Shown here piece by piece: positions 1 through 7,496 of a DNA stretch of 64,000 nucleotides; the stretch's first letter is position 1, and each line of letters begins with the position of its first letter. The stretch covers positions 1 through 64,000 of the forward strand of contig JAEUII010000179.1 in NCBI GenBank assembly GCA_016795145.1, written 5' to 3'. The notes under the pieces were generated by a model. That model saw only the letters and a list, made by a program, of their open reading frames with translations, was not told where the DNA came from and did no database searches. Position numbers and translations under genes: made by a program. The stretch comes from Planctomycetaceae bacterium. Lineage in GTDB: Bacteria > Planctomycetota > Planctomycetia > Planctomycetales > Planctomycetaceae.

Positions 1-1175
1 CCTGGAGCAGTGAAGTGCTCGGAGAGCATGTCAACTATGTTTGGCAGTCGCTCGGGCCAACAGTGTATGAAGGGACAGCCGGAATCTCAGACTTTCTGGC
101 TGAGCTGTTTGTGCTAAGTGGAGAGCGACTGCATAGAAACACGGCCCTTGCTGCAATGCAGCATGCGTTGGAGCACAGCAGAGAACCGGGCGATCGCTTT
201 GCCGCTGGTGTATTTTCGGGAACATTGGGGATTGGCTACGCGGCGATTCACGTGGGACTGCGGTTAGGAGCCCAGGAACTTGTCGACAACGGCCATATCG
301 CAATGAAACGCGGGGCGACAGTTTTCCATCCCAAACAGGAAATTGATGTGATTGGAGGCAGCGCCGGTGCGATACCACTATTAATCGAGATCGGCAGAAA
401 GTTTGATTCTCTTGAATACCTGGACCTCGCTACACAGCACGGCGAACTATTACTGAACCGTTCAACTCGCCGGCTAATCAAAGGGACAACCGGATCAAAC
501 GCGAATAGCTATGAGCGATATTGGTCGAATCCTTCGTTTGGTCGAGATGGACTCACAGGATACTCACATGGGAACTCCGGCTTTGCAATTGCTTTGCTGG
601 AGTTGTTTCATTTGACTTCAGATGAAAAGTACAGGGTCGCAGCAAGAGAATCGCTGGAGTTTGAGCGCAGATGGTTTGATTCGACTCGGCAAAACTGGTG
701 CGATCTTCGGGTTGCTGCGGGGACTCCACCTGTTTCCTGTTCCTGGTGCCATGGTGCTCCAGGGATCGGCCTTGCGCGTGTGAGAATGCAGGAATTACTT
801 TCGGATGATCCGTCGATCGAAGCTGAAATCCAAATCGCCTGTTCTACGACTCTTCGCTCTCTTGAAGACCATTCCGCAGTTGGACGCAATTTTTCCCTGT
901 GCCATGGACAGATGGGAAACGCAGCAACGTTGATGGCGGTGAAGTCGGCTGAAATGAGGGCCGCAGGGGAGGAAACTGTTAAGCAAATGCTGACGTTTGC
1001 GCTGAACCAGCATGCGAATTCCCATCTACCCTGGATTTGCGGGACTCAGGACGGTCGCATGACCCCCGGTTTGATGCTTGGGACTGCTGGTATTGGATCC
1101 GCTTTACTGTCTCACTTTCACGCCAACTCGGATGGAACCGGGATGAAATGGCTCATGCTGAGGTCTGACCAATGA
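1..1175 (+). CDS. LanC-like cyclase domain, 5' end outside the window (probably end of a LanM)
   Basis: The frame is open to the left edge; the GTG at 15 is only the first start codon inside the window. The visible ~386 residues form a complete LanC-type barrel. Counted from that GTG: YEGTAGI near 18, YSHGNSG at 183-189, WCHG at 244-247 and LCHG at 295-298. By comparison with NisC the zinc ligands would be Cys245, Cys296 and His297. The family adds Cys thiols to dehydroalanine or dehydrobutyrine to close lanthionine rings. The ending PGLMLGTAGIG is typical of class II LanM enzymes, so a dehydratase domain may lie upstream of the window; a stand-alone LanC is the alternative. No certain precursor peptide was found beside it. 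Family call is firm, class is inference. Confidence 0.85.
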   Translation, partial: WSSEVLGEHVNYVWQSLGPTVYEGTAGISDFLAELFVLSGERLHRNTALAAMQHALEHSREPGDRFAAGVFSGTLGIGYAAIHVGLRLGAQELVDNGHIAMKRGATVFHPKQEIDVIGGSAGAIPLLIEIGRKFDSLEYLDLATQHGELLLNRSTRRLIKGTTGSNANSYERYWSNPSFGRDGLTGYSHGNSGFAIALLELFHLTSDEKYRVAARESLEFERRWFDSTRQNWCDLRVAAGTPPVSCSWCHGAPGIGLARVRMQELLSDDPSIEAEIQIACSTTLRSLEDHSAVGRNFSLCHGQMGNAATLMAVKSAEMRAAGEETVKQMLTFALNQHANSHLPWICGTQDGRMTPGLMLGTAGIGSALLSHFHANSDGTGMKWLMLRSDQ

Positions 1176-1603
1176 ACCTCGGCTGGGTCAGAACCGCAAA
1201 ATTGAACATCTGCAGGGTACCCTTCATTGGCATGTTGTCATAGTATAATTCAAGGCGGCATACTAAGAAGAGTACTCTCTATCTCTGTGATTCCGAGAGC
1301 ACGGGGTGCCGATCCGCAGTAATCCAACAGAATCCAGTCCCGTTACAGTTGAATACAGCACAGTGTTCACGCACACTGTAGTGTCATAGCTTGTCTCCTC
1401 CGCAATGCTATCCATTACATTCCAACACAGGGACGACTTCAGGAGCTTCCACAGCCCATCTCCCGAGATGATCACCAAAGGATGCACTCTATTCGCCTCG
1501 CCCAGCGACAGTGTAGTCGCTGCAGGGTCAGTATTTTCCACGTTGTCTGGTCTCGTGAATACTGGTTGCGTCCTTCGGTGCTACAAAACAGGCGTAAGCA
1601 CAA
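1176..1603. other. 428-base gap with possible promoter and unconfirmed small ORFs
   Basis: No gene can be called firmly. A TATAAT hexamer lies at 1244-1249, but only a weak -35 (CCTTCA at 1221-1226) stands 17 bases upstream. Inverted repeats include AGAGTACTCT at 1269-1278 and ACAGTG/CACTGT at 1360-1365 and 1374-1379. Two small ORFs cover the gap: 1405-1653 plus (82 codons, running into the next gene) and 1263-1541 minus (92 codons, GTG start). The minus one ends in a Ser/Thr/Cys-rich stretch and could be a precursor peptide for the neighbouring LanC-like enzyme, but neither has a good ribosome binding site. If the 1244 promoter is real, the following operon has a ~350-base leader. Confidence 0.3.
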
Positions 1604-2710
1604 ATGTTGTCAGTAGATCACAAATATGTCAACGAAATTCGTCTGGCAACTGAGTTCGCAAAGAGGCGAGATGTTAATTCTTCTGTGCCACTGCAACAGC
1701 TCAGGGATTCGCTGCATCGAGCAATGCGTTTAGAGGCTTCCACAATTCCCCCATACTTGGTGGCGGGGTGGAGCATTCAGAAGTCCGAAGGGTTTCAGAA
1801 TCTGGAGATTCGCGACCTGATCCTTGGCATTGCCCGAGAGGAAATGCTGCACATGATGGCCATTATGAACATCATTGCAGCGCTGGGAGAGCCTCCGAAG
1901 ATTGCCACAAATGACATTGTCTTGTGCTGGGGTGAGGATCAATTGCCGGTTGGTGGAGGCGTGATCCCAATGCTTGCTCCGTTTTCGGAGACGCTCTTGA
2001 CGACGCTGTTCATGAAAATTGAAGAGCCGGCAGATCCCGTTCACTACGTCGTCCGTGAGAACTTTCTGGTGGCCCATCAATTGGACCATGGCACGATCGG
2101 CGAATTCTATGCTGCTCTGATTGAGTTGATTCGTTCGTTTGAGGTGGATCCGTTCCTTGGTGGAGCGCGCTACCCTCAGGTCAGGTTGGATGCTGACCCC
2201 CGAATAGGCCTTATCGGGCATGCGCCGATTGATGATTTTGAAGTCAATAGCAGTTCTCAGGCTATCAGGCTGCTTGAGTGGATTGTTGGCCAGGGGGAGG
2301 GTACACCGAAAAATCCGCTAGACGGAGATGGGTTGCCGGCGCACTACTACCGCTTCGCAGAAATTTACAAGAAGGGGAGATTGGTTGCAGCCAATGATGA
2401 TCCGCTCGGGTACGTGTATGATCGCGTGAGCGCTCCGATCATCTGCGATTACACAAAAGTCTCTCAGTTCGCCCCTAATCCCAAAATGAGAGACTTCACG
2501 GAAGGCTCCGTGGAATGGAGAGGGCTGAAAAAATTCAACAACTCCTATACGACAATGTTCAAAAACCTTCAGGAATTCTACAGCAGTGGAAATACTCAAT
2601 TCATCACTGACTCAGTTAATTCAATGAATACGATGGCTGATGTTGGAAATCGCCTCATCACAGGAGTTCATCCCGCGGTCTGTCCATCGTTCGAGTGGCT
2701 TCCCGTGTAA
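1604..2710 (+). CDS. Ferritin-like (VioB/RebD-type, PF12902-like) protein
   Basis: 368 residues from ATG 1604. The pattern matches the ferritin-like domain found in VioB/RebD-type enzymes: EASTIPPY (Glu44), REEMLH (Glu80, His83), GTIGEFY (Glu167), IVGQGEG (Glu232) and an HYYRF motif (His247). These Glu/His positions are the likely metal ligands of a four-helix bundle. VioB and RebD couple indole-pyruvate imines, but this protein lacks their long N-terminal part, so that reaction is not implied. It is the first gene of a block with the LodA-like gene 32 bases downstream. A role as a diiron oxidase in building the quinone cofactor, or in handling the peroxide product, is inference. No signal peptide is seen. 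Confidence 0.75.
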   Translation: MLSVDHKYVNEIRLATEFAKRRDVNSSVPLQQLRDSLHRAMRLEASTIPPYLVAGWSIQKSEGFQNLEIRDLILGIAREEMLHMMAIMNIIAALGEPPKIATNDIVLCWGEDQLPVGGGVIPMLAPFSETLLTTLFMKIEEPADPVHYVVRENFLVAHQLDHGTIGEFYAALIELIRSFEVDPFLGGARYPQVRLDADPRIGLIGHAPIDDFEVNSSSQAIRLLEWIVGQGEGTPKNPLDGDGLPAHYYRFAEIYKKGRLVAANDDPLGYVYDRVSAPIICDYTKVSQFAPNPKMRDFTEGSVEWRGLKKFNNSYTTMFKNLQEFYSSGNTQFITDSVNSMNTMADVGNRLITGVHPAVCPSFEWLPV

Positions 2711-2742
2711 TTTCTTCCCCAAAATTATGGAAAGTAGCTATC

Positions 2743-4005
2743 ATGAGCCTTGCTGATGTTGCCTGTTTCAAGATCCACCCAGCCATAGGTGTCGCAAGAA
2801 TTGCAAACAACGAGAGCTGGTTCGAGTTTTTTGATGCTCATGCGAAGGCGTTTTCTCCACCGCAGGACTACATGTCGGTGGACGCATCCGACAGCAGTCA
2901 TCCACAGAAGCCACGGATGAAGCGGCAGGCTGTTCAGTTCAAGGTATTCGCTTACAAGAGTAATGGCGACCTGATTGGAGAAGTGAGCCAGCTGTTCCCG
3001 GATTTGCGGGTGCATTGGACGGCCGAAGTCGGCAATCGAAAAGTGCATAATTACACATCGAAGCGTGGCACGGGGATTTTGGACCCAGTGAACGCGAAAG
3101 CAACGGCATCACTGCCTTCAGACACAGCCAGTCTCGATGGTATCAACCCATGGGATCCGGGAGCGACGGTCCATTTGGGGTCTATTAGCGGTACAGGATT
3201 GTTCATTCCAGCGAAGGGTGGGGTGACACGGAAATCCCAGAATTCGCAAATCGACCGTTATCCCGCCAACGAGTCCGGGGCACTCGAGTGTAGCGATTCC
3301 ACCTGTGACGGTTCGATCTCGGTGACACTGTTTGACCAGACTGGAACTCCCGTTAACCTCCCAGTCATTGGCGCATGGATTGTGTCGGCTCCGTCGAAGC
3401 ATTGTCTGACGCTCACGCCAGACAAGGCGGAGGAAATGGCAGAGAACTTTGGGGACTTTTTGCCGAGCAACAACAATGCAAACCGAGATTGGATCAAATC
3501 CACTAAGGCGCTCCTGGGCATCGTAGGTGACATTGCCGACCCGACTGGTCTGGACATCCCGATGATGGAAACCATGAATGCGGATTACAATCCCGGAATG
3601 GAAGTCAATATTGAAGGAGTTGGTCGGCTCGAAAACGGCATTCATCCGACGGACTTTTTCTATTCGCGTGGGACCGGTCACATTGGCGCCAATGAGGTCA
3701 GGATTCAGCCAAAGAGTGAGCGTCCTAATGCCACTCAACCTGGTCAGATCACGAGTGGGCTCTGTTCCACGTGGCAGGGAGACATGGTTGCCTGCCTAAA
3801 CTACTGGACAGCGGAGAATCCGAATCGAGCGTTCGACTTGCATGGCGATGAAAAGATTGTCATCTATCGGGAAAGCAATCCCAACGCGACAATGAACACT
3901 CCCGAAGAGATCAACGCGAATATGGATTTCAGAGGCATCGTTGAACACGAATCTGTTGGCAACGACATTCGACTGAACCTCGTGTACGATCCCAACCGGC
4001 CTTAA
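2743..4005 (+). CDS. LodA/GoxA-like CTQ-dependent amino acid oxidase (short form)
   Basis: 420 residues from ATG 2743, chosen because the upstream in-frame start at 2695 lies inside the previous gene. The N-terminus (IHPAIGVARI at 11-20) and MKRQAVQFKVFAY at 59-71 are hallmarks of the LodA family, which oxidatively deaminates lysine or glycine with a cysteine tryptophylquinone. The signature stretch has PGQITSG, then Trp344-Gln345, Asp347, Cys351 and Trp355 followed by AENPN. It resembles the WQ-D-C then W-P-A-P-N pattern of LodA, with Cys351 and Trp355 as likely CTQ precursors. At 420 residues it is well below the family's usual 600-700. Extra cysteines occur at 8, 183, 188, 221 and 341. No secretion signal is visible. 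The substrate cannot be predicted. Confidence 0.8.
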   Translation: MSLADVACFKIHPAIGVARIANNESWFEFFDAHAKAFSPPQDYMSVDASDSSHPQKPRMKRQAVQFKVFAYKSNGDLIGEVSQLFPDLRVHWTAEVGNRKVHNYTSKRGTGILDPVNAKATASLPSDTASLDGINPWDPGATVHLGSISGTGLFIPAKGGVTRKSQNSQIDRYPANESGALECSDSTCDGSISVTLFDQTGTPVNLPVIGAWIVSAPSKHCLTLTPDKAEEMAENFGDFLPSNNNANRDWIKSTKALLGIVGDIADPTGLDIPMMETMNADYNPGMEVNIEGVGRLENGIHPTDFFYSRGTGHIGANEVRIQPKSERPNATQPGQITSGLCSTWQGDMVACLNYWTAENPNRAFDLHGDEKIVIYRESNPNATMNTPEEINANMDFRGIVEHESVGNDIRLNLVYDPNRP

Positions 4006-4009
4006 TCTG

Positions 4010-5410
4010 ATGACTCGTCCCGTAATCTCTAAGGCAGAAACCGCCCCGAAGCACCCTGCTTTCCATGTAATCAAGCATGGTCAGAGAGTGTTTTTGTTCG
4101 TGGTAGCAACCGGACAGCTTACCGATCTCAATGATTTGGCTGAGCGCGAAGGGCGGGCGTTTTTTGCCAATCCGTCTGATTATGAATTACTCCCTCCAGA
4201 ACCTGGGAATGAGTGTTTTCCGCATCCTGAGGTCAGTGCACCCCCAAAGTCTGTTTCACTTCAATCGCTCTCGCTGGCAATTGCCAACAAGTGTAATTTG
4301 GGCTGTGCATACTGTTATGCAGAACAAGGGACGTTTGGCGGACGTTCGGACAATATGTCGGTTGTGATGGCTAAAGCAGCGGTCGACCGACTCTTCAAGG
4401 ATGCTCCACGCAATCAAACAATCACACTGGCGTTTATGGGCGGCGAACCGTTGTTCAACCGTCAGACGCTGCATGAAACCACAGTTTACGCTGCGGAGAA
4501 GTCTGTATCCGAAAAGCGTGAAGTTGCCTTCACGATGACGACAAACGCTACTCTCATTCGACCGGAAGACGTTGAATTGTTTCAGCGATATCGCTTCCAT
4601 CTGACGATCAGCATTGATGGGATCGGCGAGTCGAATGATGCATTGCGTCCTGACCGATCAGGGCGAGGGACATACGAAAGAGTGAAGGAGAAACTCCAGG
4701 TCCTTTTTGCCGTTCCACAGCGGGTATTTCAAGTCTCAGCCAGAGTGACAGTCACTCCCAGAAATATCAATCTCACTGATACTTTCCGGGGACTGTTGGA
4801 ACTGGGATTCGATTCGATTCAGTTTTCGCCATTGCTGAAGTCGCCTGGCAGTCAGGATGAGATGTCTGTCAATGACTTTGACGTCCTGTTGCAGGAGTTG
4901 GTGGCCTGCGGCGAATTGTTTCGAGAAGGATTTCGAAATCGCCAGCTGCTTCCGCTTCTCAATGTCCTGAATACGCTTAAGCGAATACACGACTACCAAC
5001 CGGAGAACTATCCCTGCGGTGCTGGTGGCGGCTATATGGGTGTCTCTGCAGATGGCAACTTATATGCGTGTCATCGGTTTGTCGGTGACGAAGTCGGTCA
5101 TTTGGGTAACGTGACATCCGGTGTCTTTGCGGAGGCCCAGGAGCACTGGCTGACCGACCGGCATCTGAATGCTCAGGGCGCGTGCAACTCTTGCTGGGCA
5201 AGGAATCTCTGTAGCGGTAGTTGCCATTATGAGGTGATCAGGCGAGGCAGGCCTGCCTGTGATTACATTCGCGGATGGATTTATTATTGCCTGATGCTTT
5301 ATGTTGATTTGCTCGAAACCGACTCCACGGCATTGACACTGTTGTTGGGCAATTCAGACCGTAACCATGGAGACGTCGCGAAAAACGATGGCACAGGAAT
5401 TGGATACTGA
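4010..5410 (+). CDS. Radical SAM/SPASM peptide maturase (QhpD-like)
   Basis: 466 residues, starting 4 bases after the LodA-like stop. An N-terminal segment (FHVIKHGQRVFLFVVATGQL, about 18-37) resembles the leading part of peptide-modifying SPASM enzymes. The radical SAM cluster motif is Cys95-x3-Cys99-x2-Cys102, followed by GGEP at 144-147. The SPASM region has Cys336, Cys354 (in YACHRF), Cys392, Cys395, Cys401, Cys405, Cys417 and Cys427, enough for two auxiliary 4Fe-4S clusters. Such enzymes make thioether or C-C crosslinks in peptides; QhpD makes Cys-Asp/Glu thioethers in the CTQ subunit of quinohemoprotein amine dehydrogenase. The likely substrate is the LodA-like protein just upstream. 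The family is firm, the substrate is inference. Confidence 0.85.
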   Translation: MTRPVISKAETAPKHPAFHVIKHGQRVFLFVVATGQLTDLNDLAEREGRAFFANPSDYELLPPEPGNECFPHPEVSAPPKSVSLQSLSLAIANKCNLGCAYCYAEQGTFGGRSDNMSVVMAKAAVDRLFKDAPRNQTITLAFMGGEPLFNRQTLHETTVYAAEKSVSEKREVAFTMTTNATLIRPEDVELFQRYRFHLTISIDGIGESNDALRPDRSGRGTYERVKEKLQVLFAVPQRVFQVSARVTVTPRNINLTDTFRGLLELGFDSIQFSPLLKSPGSQDEMSVNDFDVLLQELVACGELFREGFRNRQLLPLLNVLNTLKRIHDYQPENYPCGAGGGYMGVSADGNLYACHRFVGDEVGHLGNVTSGVFAEAQEHWLTDRHLNAQGACNSCWARNLCSGSCHYEVIRRGRPACDYIRGWIYYCLMLYVDLLETDSTALTLLLGNSDRNHGDVAKNDGTGIGY

Positions 5411-6785
5411 TGTTGTAGTCATTGGTGGTGGACCTGCCGGAGCTGCCTTTGCTCGGAAGCTGGCAGAATTTGGACACCAAATAGTCATTCTTGAAAAAGC
5501 TGCGTTTCCGCGTCCACATGTCGGCATCTGTCTTTCCGATGCGACAGAAATGCTGCTCGATCAGTTCAATGTGAGAGACGCAGTTCACAGTGCCGGCTTT
5601 TTTCGGCGAAAATCCGTGCTTGTCAAGTGGGGTACTGATCAGCCATTGATATCTGATCAACCGGGGCTTCACGTCGACCGAGGCGTCTTTGATCGTATTC
5701 TCCTGGAAAGCGCCAGGCGTGCGAGTGTTACGACCATTCAACCTGGGCGTTTCTTGACGGCCAGGCGTCGTCTTGGCGGATGGCAAGTGATCGTGGAGAA
5801 TGGTCAACGAACTATCAACCTTCAGTCCCGTTTCCTGGTGGATGCGTCCGGGCGGGCCAATGCCTTTCCGGGGCAGCAAGTTCGCTACGCCCCGCCACTG
5901 TTTGCCTTGCACGCCACGTGGCGGCTTTGCAATCGTCCAGACTATGATGGCATTATGGAGTCTGGCAAAAACGCCTGGATGTGGATCGCGTGTCTTGCGG
6001 GGCAGGAGGCCCAGATCTCGGTGTACACTGATCCTGCGCTTCTGGCGAGTCGCGGAAAGCGAAGTGTCGGGTCGTACTACGAATCCATGCTGGATGAATT
6101 CTCACTCATTCGGCATTTCCATCGAGATGAAATTCTCGGGGAGATTCAGTGTTGTGATGCGTCGAGCAGGCACTCTTCTCACCCTGTCGGGGCAGACTTT
6201 CTCCGTGTAGGAGATGCAAATCTGAGCTTGGATCCTATGGCTTCGCAGGGCGTGCATTTGGCGCTGACCTCTGGGATACAAGCGGCCATTGTGGTCAATA
6301 CGATTCTCTGTTTTCCGGAACTCGCTTTGATTGCCCAACGTTTCTATCAAGAGCGTCAGGAAGAGCGAGTTCGCCAGTTTCGACATCGCACGGCATCTGA
6401 GTATCAAAGGGTCGCCTGTTTCAGCAGCGAATCATTCTGGCAGGAACGTGCCATTAATGCCGTGCGGCCACCTCCAGTCCATGCGGATAATCGCTTGCCT
6501 TTGACGCCGTCGCAAACCCTTGAACTGAGTCCCCACGCGCAGTTTCTTGAAACGCCCGTCATGAAGTCGGATCGCATTTCCCTCGAACCAGCCCTTCACC
6601 ATCCTCGCCTGGATCGTCCAGTTGCCTTTGTCGGTGAAACAGAGGTGTGTCCACTGTTGCGAGGGCTGAATGGAAATCATACGGTGGGCGCAATACTTGC
6701 TGCATGGGAGTCAAAGATCCCAGGAAACCTTGGGCTTCAGATTATCCAATGGTTGTGGGAGCATGAGGTACTCGTTGCTCGATAG
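5367..6785 (+). CDS. FAD-dependent monooxygenase (LodB/QhpG-like) with PqqD-like C-terminal domain
   Basis: 472 residues. The start overlaps the end of the radical SAM gene by 44 bases; ATG 5388 is an alternative start. The FAD fold is shown by GGGPAG at 20-25, a VDASG motif at 158-162 and GDANLSLDPMASQG at 282-295, as in halogenase and hydroxylase-type flavoproteins. LodB and QhpG belong to this group and hydroxylate the Trp that becomes CTQ. The last ~60 residues (about 413-472) read as a small winged-helix domain like PqqD, the recognition element of peptide-modifying enzymes. The overlap suggests translational coupling and one operon with the three genes upstream. Halogenation is possible but less likely in this context. 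Confidence 0.8.
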   Translation: METSRKTMAQELDTDVVVIGGGPAGAAFARKLAEFGHQIVILEKAAFPRPHVGICLSDATEMLLDQFNVRDAVHSAGFFRRKSVLVKWGTDQPLISDQPGLHVDRGVFDRILLESARRASVTTIQPGRFLTARRRLGGWQVIVENGQRTINLQSRFLVDASGRANAFPGQQVRYAPPLFALHATWRLCNRPDYDGIMESGKNAWMWIACLAGQEAQISVYTDPALLASRGKRSVGSYYESMLDEFSLIRHFHRDEILGEIQCCDASSRHSSHPVGADFLRVGDANLSLDPMASQGVHLALTSGIQAAIVVNTILCFPELALIAQRFYQERQEERVRQFRHRTASEYQRVACFSSESFWQERAINAVRPPPVHADNRLPLTPSQTLELSPHAQFLETPVMKSDRISLEPALHHPRLDRPVAFVGETEVCPLLRGLNGNHTVGAILAAWESKIPGNLGLQIIQWLWEHEVLVAR

Positions 6786-6849
6786 CACACGACGCGATTG
6801 GGTGGCCAATGGAGAAGGGTACCCATTGCTGGATTCTCTCACTTGCTGC

Positions 6850-6882
6850 AAAAAACTACGATCGTCATTGGATGACGACCGT
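6850..6882 (-). terminator. Rho-independent terminator for the small gene at 6920-7228
   Basis: ACGATCGTCAT (6858-6868) pairs with ATGACGACCGT (6872-6882) around a TGG loop, with one mismatch. On the minus strand the hairpin is followed by six T (6855-6850). It lies between two convergent genes and may also slow read-through from the plus-strand operon. Confidence 0.7.
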
Positions 6883-6919
6883 GGATACCGAATCAGCGAG
6901 CTTCGCCAAACGATTCGAG

Positions 6920-7228
6920 TCATTCGACGAGGAACGTCACTTCCTGAACTTCTGGCTCACCAGAACTGGGGTACGCTACTGGTACTTCCAGAGTGACTTT
7001 CCCGCCACCGGTTGTGGTCATCTCGAACTCCACCTCCATCGCACCAATTGGCATGTGCCCATCGATGAGGCGAGTGATGTCGTTTCGTACCACAACCGCG
7101 GCAGGACCATGAACCTTTGGGGTTCCGATTTCCGAGCCGGACGGCACTGAGATGGCGAATCGAACCTTTGATCCGCGTGGAACCACAGATTGGCCTACAC
7201 CGTCGATGATGTAAACTGACTGAATCAT
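6920..7228 (-). CDS. Small hypothetical beta-rich protein
   Basis: 102 residues, ATG start with a GAAAGG ribosome binding site about 10 bases upstream. The sequence alternates hydrophobic and polar residues as in short beta strands (VRFAISVPSGSE, MEVEFEMTTTGGGKVTLEVP, VQEVTFLVE) and has no signal peptide or Cys. I do not recognise a family. The good binding site and the terminator at 6850-6882 support expression as a single-gene unit. An antisense ORF at 6809-7150 is treated as a shadow. It converges on the quinoprotein operon, and there is no evidence that it belongs to that system. Confidence 0.65.
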   Translation of the reverse strand: MIQSVYIIDGVGQSVVPRGSKVRFAISVPSGSEIGTPKVHGPAAVVVRNDITRLIDGHMPIGAMEVEFEMTTTGGGKVTLEVPVAYPSSGEPEVQEVTFLVE

Positions 7229-7496
7229 ATACAGTTACCTTTCAAGTACTGGTCACACCGGCACGATCGGCCGTTTTTTTGTTGTAACAACCGCTCAACA
7301 ATGGCGATTGCTAATCAATTTGCTGACCACTCTTGAAGGATGCAGCCTCTGTAGCTACCCTGTCGGTCGAATGGTCAACGGTCAACGTTGATAATTCCGG
7401 CCCCACCTTGCAGTACAGATTGCTGGTCAGTCTGCAAGATGCGGGCTCTTTTTTTGTGCTTTGTGTGGTCTGTCACGAAGCCAAACGCTATCGGCT

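Noticed and set aside
1405-1653. 82-codon plus-strand ORF upstream of the ferritin-like gene
   Set aside because: It runs into the next gene in another frame, has no binding site and no clear leader/core layout. Not called as a gene.
6809-7150. 113-codon plus-strand ORF after the quinoprotein operon
   Set aside because: No binding site, and it opposes the small beta-rich gene, which has a good binding site and terminator.
7440-7470. T-rich stretch after CTTGCAG/CTGCAAG pair as a terminator
   Set aside because: The T run is on the plus strand, but no plus-strand gene ends nearby, and the stem is separated from the T run.
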